From CAYXVU01 sp964468725 (GTDB lineage Bacteria; Acidobacteriota; Blastocatellia; UBA7656), in assembly GCA_964468725.1 (NCBI GenBank), contig CAYXVU010000064.1, forward strand, positions 1-27,021: DNA of 27,021 nucleotides, written 5' to 3'. Position 1 is the stretch's first letter. Each line of letters starts with the position of its first letter. The notes beneath the pieces are model-generated. The model worked only from the letters and a program-made list of their open reading frames with translations, searched no databases and was not told the origin of the DNA. Position numbers and translations under genes: made by a program. This document shows, piece after piece, positions 22,301 through 27,021 of this stretch.

Positions 22301-22350
22301 CTTGAGAAGTTACTTTCACTTTTGATCTCGGCATATGACACCTGTCCTAA

Positions 22351-22498
22351 CAATTTACGTTAGCAGTAGGTGACAATTTGCGTCACTTCTCAGCTCTGAT
22401 GACAATTTTCGCCTGCCCTGAAATCGTAAGACGGGGGAGATAGCAAACTTTTTTGCGCGAACCGGAGATGGTGCGGTAGGCTCGGCTAACGCAATTTG
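22351..22498. repeat. MITE-like element of about 148 bases with imperfect 14-base inverted ends
   Basis: CAATTTACGTTAGC (22351-22364) is matched at 12 of 14 positions by the reverse complement of 22485-22498. Between and around the ends are repeated TGACA words (22335, 22371, 22400) and CAATTTGCG in direct repeat (22374 and 22492). Repeated TGACA-type words near ends are seen in IS21-like transposons, so this may be a remnant end or a short non-autonomous element. There is no transposase gene. Confidence 0.4.
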
Positions 22499-22507
22499 CG
22501 AGGCAGA

Positions 22508-22543
22508 AGTGACAAGAAGAGTTGTACGGCATTTCTTGTCACT
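22508..22543. repeat. Perfect 11-base inverted repeat
   Basis: AGTGACAAGAA (22508-22518) and TTCTTGTCACT (22533-22543) are exact complements around 14 bases. The arms share TGACA with the adjoining element. It lies about 120 bases upstream of the DinB-like gene and could be an operator or part of the same decayed mobile element. Confidence 0.6.
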
Positions 22544-22662
22544 AGATTCATTACGAATTTTGGTAATCCATTGCAGTTGCAGGCAATTGCTTGCATAAGC
22601 ATAATAGCCTCTGGCTTGCGCCGCAGGATCACTTTGGATTTACCGATAGGGAAGGAGAGATG

Positions 22663-23115
22663 ATGAGTTGTCCAGAAACCGAACGCTTTGTGAAGGATTG
22701 GCAGCGCATACATAAACAGACCGCGCAGGTGATGGCCGCCGCGCCGGATGACAAATTGGATTGGCAGCCGGGGGCTGACATCTTCACTTTGCGGCAGTTG
22801 GTGAGGCATTTCCCGGAAGCGGAAGCGACGATTGCCCGAACCGCGCTTGCCGGAACGATGCAGAAAGGCGAATTAAATTTGCAGCAGGCGAGTGTTGCTG
22901 AGATCATCAACGCCTTTGAAGCGCAGCATCAGGAGTTGGTTGATGAAGTATCCAAACTGACGCTCGAACAGTTGAACGAGAAGGTTGATGCGTTCGGCCA
23001 ACAGATGCGGCGCATCGTCCTGCTGCGCGCCTTGCTGGAGCACGAAATTCATCATCGCGGTCAGTTGTACACCTATCTGCATCTGGCGGGGGTCAAGCCG
23101 CCCGCGCTCTATTGA
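22663..23115 (+). CDS. DinB-fold protein, first gene of a three-gene operon
   Basis: The 150-residue protein belongs to the DinB/YfiT-like superfamily. It has a His in the second helix (LRQLVRHFPEAE, His49) and the HExxHH pattern in LLEHEIHHRGQLYTYLHLAG (127-131), the usual metal-binding set. The first helix contains DDKLDWQPGADIFTLRQL, a typical signature. Substrate unknown. AAGGAG lies five bases before the ATG at 22663 and only two before the ATG at 22660, so 22663 is preferred. It is followed after 10 bases by the alkyltransferase-like gene, which places it in a putative DNA-damage setting, in keeping with the original DinB naming but not proof of it. It is only distantly similar to the DinB-fold protein encoded at 19204-19713. 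Confidence 0.9.
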   Translation: MSCPETERFVKDWQRIHKQTAQVMAAAPDDKLDWQPGADIFTLRQLVRHFPEAEATIARTALAGTMQKGELNLQQASVAEIINAFEAQHQELVDEVSKLTLEQLNEKVDAFGQQMRRIVLLRALLEHEIHHRGQLYTYLHLAGVKPPALY

Positions 23116-23125
23116 ATCTTTGTTT

Positions 23126-23587
23126 ATGGCAAAACCGACTTCCTCTGGGCGCTCGAAAAAGCAGCGACCGCGCCAGCCGAATCCGTCGAAGCGGCCACCA
23201 AAGCGTGAGGGCTTCGTACAGGTCTTCGAGCAGATTTATCGGCTGGTGTTAAAGATCCCGCGCGGTCGCGTGATGACTTATGGCCAAATTGCGCTGTTGC
23301 TCGAAGGGCGCTACAGTGCGCGTCTGGTCGGCTGGGCGATGCATGCCACCCCACCAGATGAGAGGAACATCCCGTGGCATCGCGTCATCAATTCGCGCGG
23401 CAGCACCTCGACCGGGCGGGTGATTTTGCATGAGCCGGAATTGCAACGCCTGTTACTCGAAGCGGAAGGGGTCATCTTCAATGAACGCGGGGTCTGCAAC
23501 CTTGCACAGTATCAATGGACGCCGCCGAAGAAGAAGGCTGCCTCTTCATCGGCTCCGTCGCGCCCGCGCAGACCGAAGCGCCAGTGA
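23126..23587 (+). CDS. Alkyltransferase-like (ATL) DNA-repair protein
   Basis: The core (about 29-130) is the DNA-binding domain of O6-alkylguanine-DNA alkyltransferases: VFEQIYRLVLKIPRGRVMTYGQIA, then the helix-turn-helix arginine region SARLVGWAMHATP, and NIPWHRVINSRG. In alkyltransferases the last motif is PCHRV, with the alkyl-accepting Cys; here it is PWHRV (83-87). This Trp replacement defines ATL proteins, which bind O6-alkylguanine without repairing it and hand it to nucleotide excision repair. The N-terminal 28 residues and C-terminal 20 residues are Lys/Arg/Pro-rich tails, longer than in the compact E. coli and yeast forms, and may strengthen DNA contact. It starts 10 bases after the DinB-like gene, so they are probably co-transcribed. 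Confidence 0.93.
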   Translation: MAKPTSSGRSKKQRPRQPNPSKRPPKREGFVQVFEQIYRLVLKIPRGRVMTYGQIALLLEGRYSARLVGWAMHATPPDERNIPWHRVINSRGSTSTGRVILHEPELQRLLLEAEGVIFNERGVCNLAQYQWTPPKKKAASSSAPSRPRRPKRQ

Positions 23588-23626
23588 TGCGAAGCCGATC
23601 CGAGTTCGGCAAAGAAAGATAGAGGA

Positions 23627-24058
23627 ATGGAAATCACACCGGAACGCGAACAGATCATCCGCGAGAAATTTCAGATCAACCATTTTCCGCAACTGCTCGG
23701 CATCGAAATTGACAGCCTCGAACCCGGACGCGCGCGTCTGAGCGTAGAGGTTACAGAGAAACTCTTACAGTTGCAGGGCGTGATGCACGGCGGCGCAATC
23801 GCCACCTTGATTGACACAGCGGTCGCCTTTGCCATCATCACCGTCTCCGAGCCGCAGGATCGCTTTACGACCGTCGAGTTAAAGATCAATTACCTGTCCG
23901 CCATCCGCGAAGGCCGCGTGGTTGCGGATGCGCGATTGATTCGTGACGGGCGTCGCATTGTGGTCGCCGATTGCGATCTGTTCGATGCGGAGGGACGATT
24001 AGCTGCCAAAGGATTGTTGACCTACATTCGCCTCAACGAACGCGAGCGCAAGGACTAA
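23627..24058 (+). CDS. PaaI-like hotdog-fold thioesterase
   Basis: The 143-residue protein has the single hotdog domain of acyl-CoA thioesterases of the PaaI/YbgC-like kind: LLQLQGVMHGGAIATLIDTA (46-65, HGG at 54-56, with the catalytic acidic Asp63 in the helix) and the later strands TTVELKINYLSAIREGRVVADARLIRDGRRIVVADCDLFDAEGRLAAKG (81-129, read in parts). Such enzymes hydrolyse acyl-CoA or aryl-CoA thioesters; the substrate is unknown. TAGAGGA precedes the ATG. It starts 39 bases after the ATL gene on the same strand and may be in the same operon. No phenylacetate genes are nearby, so a paa role is not supported. Confidence 0.93.
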   Translation: MEITPEREQIIREKFQINHFPQLLGIEIDSLEPGRARLSVEVTEKLLQLQGVMHGGAIATLIDTAVAFAIITVSEPQDRFTTVELKINYLSAIREGRVVADARLIRDGRRIVVADCDLFDAEGRLAAKGLLTYIRLNERERKD

Positions 24059-24092
24059 AGCCGGGTTGGTTGGCCTGCAAGGGCGCAGAGGT

Positions 24093-25487
24093 TTAGGTCA
24101 GTTCGATGACCTCTTTGTAGGTCGGAATGACGACGTTCCACTGCAATTCCCGGATGATCTTTTCGCGCAGCGCGGTTGCCGAATCCGGCTCCCCATGCAC
24201 AATAAAAGTGGTGCGCGGCGGGCGCGGGAAATCGGCCAACCAGCGTAGAATCTCGGTCGAGTCGGCGTGGGCTGACAGACTCCCGACCATTTCAATCCGT
24301 GCTCGTACCGGCACCATCTGTCCGTGAATTTTGATCTCTTTCTCGCCTTCCAGCATTCTGCGGCCACGCGTCCCCGCGCCTTGATAGCCCACAAAAGCGA
24401 CGGTGCTGTTGGAGTCGGGCAAATGTTGCACAAGGTGATGCAATACGCGCCCGCCGGTTGCCATGCCGGAGGCCGAGATGATGATGGCCGGGCCATGAAG
24501 CGAATTGAGGTTTTTCGATCCGCTGCGTCCTTGTACGAGGGAGAAGTTTTTTGTCGTCAGCGCATTGCGACGGACATTGGCCAGACGACGCATATCAAAG
24601 TCATGATCGTCTTTGTGCTTCATATACAACTTAGTGGCTGACACCGCCATGGGTGAATCAACGATGACCGGGAGGATGGGAATGCGGCCTTCGTCTTCCA
24701 ACTCGCGCAGATAGTAGATCAGCAATTGGGTGCGGCCTACGGCAAAGGCCGGGATGATGAGTTTGCCGCCGCGTTGGGCGGTATCGTTGACGATCTGAGC
24801 GAGACGATCTTTCGGGTCGGTCGCGTCGTGCTGCCGGTCGCCGTAGGTGGATTCGATGAGCAGATAATCGCATTCTTCGGCGGGGGACGGATCGTTGAGA
24901 ATCGGTTCGTCGTAGCGTCCGAGGTCGCCCGAAAAGATGACCTTTATCGGGCGATGATCGCGCTCAGTGATCTCGACCGCCACATAACTCGAACCCAGTA
25001 TATGACCGACCGAAACGAAGCGTGCGTGCAGCCACTTGCTTAAGCGGATGGTCTCGTCGTAAGCGACGCCGTGAATCTGTTGCAAGGCGCGGCGGGCGTC
25101 GGCCTCGGTATAGAGCGGCAACGCAGGATGATGTTTCGAGAAGCCTTTGCGATTGGCGTACTCCGCATCCTCTTCTTGCAACCTGGCGGAGTCGGGGAGC
25201 ATTACTTCTAATAAGTCTGCCGTTGCGGCGGTCGCATAGACCGGCCCGGTAAAGCCGTCCCGAATTAGGCGAGGCAGGTAGCCCGTGTGATCAATGTGGG
25301 CATGCGTGAGCAATACCCAGCCGAGCGATGCAGGGTTGATCGGCAGGGGGTCCCAGTTGCGCTGCCGCAATTCTTTCAGCCCTTGAAACAAGCCACAATC
25401 AATCATTGCGCGATTGCCGCCAACTTCAATAACAAACTTGGACCCTGTGACCGTGCCGGTTGCGCCGAGGAATTGAAGCGTCGTCAT
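24093..25487 (-). CDS. Beta-CASP metallo-beta-lactamase RNase
   Basis: The 464-residue protein is a metallo-beta-lactamase nuclease of the beta-CASP group, related to CPSF-73/Ysh1 and bacterial RNA-processing exonucleases. Motif 2 is THAHIDHTG (HxHxDH at 62-67), motif 3 is GHILGSSYV, motif 4 SGDLGRYDEP. The beta-CASP part has STYGDR, FAVGRTQ, DSPMAVSATKLY and SASGMATGGRVLHH, and motif C is HADSTEILRW with VHGEPDSATALREKI. Enzymes of this type process RNA 3' or 5' ends. Its length is typical and no KH domain is attached. It is divergent from the TetR gene, with only about 60 bases to that gene's -35 box, so promoter interference or shared control is possible. It converges with the thioesterase gene with a 34-base gap. 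Confidence 0.94.
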   Translation of the reverse strand: MTTLQFLGATGTVTGSKFVIEVGGNRAMIDCGLFQGLKELRQRNWDPLPINPASLGWVLLTHAHIDHTGYLPRLIRDGFTGPVYATAATADLLEVMLPDSARLQEEDAEYANRKGFSKHHPALPLYTEADARRALQQIHGVAYDETIRLSKWLHARFVSVGHILGSSYVAVEITERDHRPIKVIFSGDLGRYDEPILNDPSPAEECDYLLIESTYGDRQHDATDPKDRLAQIVNDTAQRGGKLIIPAFAVGRTQLLIYYLRELEDEGRIPILPVIVDSPMAVSATKLYMKHKDDHDFDMRRLANVRRNALTTKNFSLVQGRSGSKNLNSLHGPAIIISASGMATGGRVLHHLVQHLPDSNSTVAFVGYQGAGTRGRRMLEGEKEIKIHGQMVPVRARIEMVGSLSAHADSTEILRWLADFPRPPRTTFIVHGEPDSATALREKIIRELQWNVVIPTYKEVIELT

Positions 25488-25550
25488 GATGAGGCCAAAC
25501 TAACAAATCCTCTACGCCGCAGGCAAGGGTAGAAAAATTTGCGAAAAAAT

Positions 25551-25578
25551 TTGACAGGCGACGGAACCCGATTATACT
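25551..25578 (+). promoter_or_regulatory. Sigma-70 promoter of the TetR-family gene
   Basis: A perfect TTGACA (25551-25556) is followed after 16 bases by TATACT (25573-25578). Transcription should start near 25585, giving a leader of about 38 bases to the preferred ATG. The -10 box and start overlap a palindromic operator, listed next. Confidence 0.8.
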
Positions 25579-25592
25579 TAACATCGTTAAGT
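25576..25592. promoter_or_regulatory. Palindromic operator, ACTTAAC-ATC-GTTAAGT
   Basis: This 17-base perfect palindrome covers the -10 box and start point of the TetR gene, the classic place for autorepression. A further half site, GTTAA, lies at 25604-25608 within the leader. A related sequence, CTTAACACTGTAAAG, occurs at 26247-26261 downstream of the gene. Confidence 0.75.
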
Positions 25593-25622
25593 CAGATGAC
25601 AGTGTTAAATCGAAAAGTTGCA

Positions 25623-26228
25623 ATGGGACTGAAAGCGCGGCGTGAGCGCGAGAAAGAAGAGTTGCGTCAAGAGATTCTTGACGCGGCGCGCGAGCTCTTT
25701 GTCATAGAAGGGTACGAGAACGTTTCGATGCGGCGGATTGCCGAAAAGATCAACTATTCGCCGACGACCATCTATCTCTATTTCAAAGATAAGGCAGACT
25801 TGCTCTATCAGATTTGCGAAGAGACTTTTGCGAAACTGGTCAACAAGGGCGACAAGATTATGGCCGAAAACGCCGATCCGCTGACCGCTTTGAAAAAGAT
25901 TGGACGGTACTATGTCGAATTCGGATTGCGGAACCCCAACCATTACATGGTGACCTTCATTCTGCCGCACGAGCATGGGATGGATAAGGAGAAGACAGAG
26001 AACTCAACCGGCATGCGAGCCTTCAACTTTGTGAAGATGAACATCGAAGAGTGCGTGCAGTGCGGCATCTTTCGCAAAGTGGATGCCGATGTTGCGAGCC
26101 AAGTGATGTGGGCAGGCCTGCATGGCATCACCTCCTTGCTCATCGCGCACGGCGATTTCCCGTGGGTGAAGAAGGTAGAGACGATTGACCTGCTCATCGA
26201 AGCCTTGTGTAAGGGGCTGATGAAGTAA
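25623..26228 (+). CDS. TetR/AcrR-family transcriptional regulator
   Basis: The N-terminal helix-turn-helix (about 13-58 from the chosen start) reads ILDAARELFVIEGYENVSMR then IAEKINYSPTTIYLYFKDKADLLYQI, the TetR signature. The C-terminal helical ligand and dimer domain (about 65-200) includes YVEFGLRNPNHYMVTFI and VMWAGLHGITSLL; the tail has a WHG-type domain (WAGLHG), common in regulators of fatty acid or stress genes. The length, 201 residues, is normal. ATG at 25623 is preferred: it fits the family start (MGLKARRERE) and leaves room after the transcription start; ATG at 25596 would leave a leader of only about 11 bases. The palindrome in its promoter implies autorepression. The ligand is unknown. 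Confidence 0.93.
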   Translation: MGLKARREREKEELRQEILDAARELFVIEGYENVSMRRIAEKINYSPTTIYLYFKDKADLLYQICEETFAKLVNKGDKIMAENADPLTALKKIGRYYVEFGLRNPNHYMVTFILPHEHGMDKEKTENSTGMRAFNFVKMNIEECVQCGIFRKVDADVASQVMWAGLHGITSLLIAHGDFPWVKKVETIDLLIEALCKGLMK

Positions 26229-26235
26229 AAAATTT

Positions 26236-26279
26236 TTGCAGATGCGCTTAACACTGTAAAGATAATAAGTGCTGTTAAG
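26236..26279 (+). promoter_or_regulatory. Promoter and second TetR-type operator upstream of the secreted protein gene
   Basis: CTTAACACTGTAAAG (26247-26261) matches the TetR gene operator at 12 of 15 positions. It lies between a -35-like TTGCAG (26236-26241) and a -10-like GATAAT (26261-26266; spacer 19, slightly long), and TGTTAAG (26273-26279) follows near the start point. Together this looks like a repressible promoter read towards the secreted protein, with a leader of about 170 bases. Confidence 0.5.
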
Positions 26280-26445
26280 GTAGACCGTGCGGGGGAGAAA
26301 AACTTCCTCCCTGATGATTCTGAGGGTGACAGCAGATTGGGTTGCGCGACCGACGGGCAGCCCGGTTAGTGGGCGATTCATTCACGGCGCTACGAGCGTT
26401 GTGAGATTTCATGGTACGGCGAATTCAAAACCGAAAGGGGTTTTT

Positions 26446-26802
26446 ATGAAGAAGGTAATCAGTTCTCTTGTTATGGTGATGGTGTTGGCTCTCGGCCTCG
26501 CGTTTGCGTCTCCCGCATCCGGCCAAGAAGTGAAAAAATCGGTGACCATCAACCGCGACACCAAACTGGGGGACGCGCAATTATCGAGGGGCACCTACAC
26601 CTTACACTTCGATCAAAGCAAAGACGGCGAGTTGGTGGTGATGCAAGGCAAGAAAGAGGTCGCCAAGGTTGCTTATAAGATGACCAAGCTGAGCAAATCG
26701 CCTGCGGAGAGCACGGTGGTGTACTCGCTAGCTACGGATGGCTCCTTCACAATCAAGCGAATCGAGCTAAAAGGCGCAGAGTTTGCCCTCTCTATCGAGT
26801 AG
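26446..26802 (+). CDS. Small secreted beta-rich protein of unknown function
   Basis: The 118-residue protein begins with a clear signal peptide, MKKVISSLVMVMVLALGL, with likely cleavage after ASPASG or just beyond (about residue 26). The mature part of about 92 residues alternates charged and hydrophobic positions as in a small beta sandwich: KKSVTINRDTKLGDAQLSRG, TYTLHFDQSKDGELVVMQGK, KEVAKVAYKMTKL, STVVYSLATDGSFTIKRIEL and FALSIE. There is no cysteine and no known catalytic motif. I do not recognise a named family. GAAAGGGG lies before the ATG. The related operator upstream makes it a candidate target of the adjacent TetR regulator. A strong terminator follows, so it is the last gene of its unit. 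Confidence 0.85.
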   Translation: MKKVISSLVMVMVLALGLAFASPASGQEVKKSVTINRDTKLGDAQLSRGTYTLHFDQSKDGELVVMQGKKEVAKVAYKMTKLSKSPAESTVVYSLATDGSFTIKRIELKGAEFALSIE

Positions 26803-26825
26803 AGCAGGCAGCGCCGATTTTCTCG

Positions 26826-26865
26826 CTCGCGGTCAGTAATGTGCTTTGCTGGCCGCGAGTTTTTT
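26826..26865 (+). terminator. Strong intrinsic terminator
   Basis: CTCGCGGTCAG (26826-26836) pairs with CTGGCCGCGAG (26849-26859) over 11 bases with one G-U pair and a 12-base loop, followed by six T. It lies 24 bases after the stop codon of the secreted protein gene. Confidence 0.9.
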
Positions 26866-27021
26866 CTTTACACGCTCTGAATCGGGAAACCCATTCCCCG
26901 AATCAACGCGCTTGCCACTATCCTCACCTGTCGGTGAATATCGGTTTATAGTGAGTTGCAGCCAACTGGCACTCTTGTATATGCAAGGCGCCGCAAACGG
27001 CGATGGCGAGCGCGTCGCTCA

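Larger units (their letters stand above)
21803..22662. other. Large gene-free region between glnA and the DinB-like operon
   Basis: About 860 bases without a credible gene. From left to right it holds the glnA leader and promoter, the orphan terminator, the hairpin-rich stretch and two inverted-repeat elements (22351-22498 and 22508-22543). An AAGGAG ribosome binding site at 22652-22657 ends it. It is the longest unexplained stretch in the window. Confidence 0.6.

Noticed and set aside
21965..22320. tmRNA, RNase P RNA, SRP RNA or 6S RNA on the minus strand
   Set aside because: None of the conserved words I know for these RNAs (such as the tmRNA tag end or the RNase P GAGGAAAGTC core) could be found.
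23126..23587. Active O6-methylguanine-DNA methyltransferase
   Set aside because: The acceptor Cys of PCHRV is Trp (PWHRV), so it cannot take up the alkyl group.

Overview
The window looks like a chromosomal segment of a chlorophototrophic bacterium. The best single clue is a bchI-bchD-bchH cluster for magnesium chelatase, the first committed enzyme of (bacterio)chlorophyll synthesis. The other families present (DinB-like proteins, LEA14/WHy-type secreted protein, many hybrid histidine kinases, beta-CASP nuclease, alkyltransferase-like protein) would fit an acidobacterium of the Blastocatellia / Chloracidobacterium type. That placement is inference from gene content and was not tested by any search.

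Layout. 1-756 (-): a PP2C-type protein phosphatase cut by the left edge. 1382-4757 (+): two sensor histidine kinases in tandem, facing a third hybrid kinase at 4847-7216 (-). 7393-9572 (-): a cyclophilin-type lipoprotein and gatB. 10011-11597 (+): a membrane-anchored sulfite-oxidase-like molybdoenzyme. 11992-16783 (+): bchI, bchD and a bchH gene that encodes only the C-terminal half of the usual subunit. 16823-19018 (+): hisA, hisF and hisI, which follow bchH closely. 19204-21802 (-): glnA (glutamine synthetase I), an LEA14-like secreted protein and a DinB-fold protein. 21803-22662: a large gene-free stretch holding a terminator with no gene in front of it, several hairpins, and a small inverted-repeat element. 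22663-24058 (+): a DinB-fold protein, an alkyltransferase-like DNA-repair protein and a hotdog thioesterase. 24093-25487 (-): a beta-CASP metallo-beta-lactamase RNase. 25623-26802 (+): a TetR-family regulator with a clear palindromic operator in its own promoter, and a small secreted protein whose upstream region carries a related operator.

How the genes fit together. The bch genes supply the Mg-chelatase motor (I), its platform (D) and a truncated catalytic subunit (H); the missing N-terminal half of H must be encoded elsewhere if the enzyme works. The his genes make imidazole-glycerol phosphate from the ProFAR step and use glutamine-derived nitrogen, which glnA supplies, although glnA is on the opposite strand. 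The TetR gene and the secreted protein gene look like a small regulon. The kinase trio appears to have grown by duplication.

Most worth a second look: the half-length BchH beginning at a domain boundary, the roughly 35-residue low-complexity insertion in HisF just after catalytic Asp130, the shared TetR operators, and the orphan terminator with its row of hairpins upstream of glnA. No tRNA, rRNA, CRISPR array, intact insertion sequence or phage gene was found.
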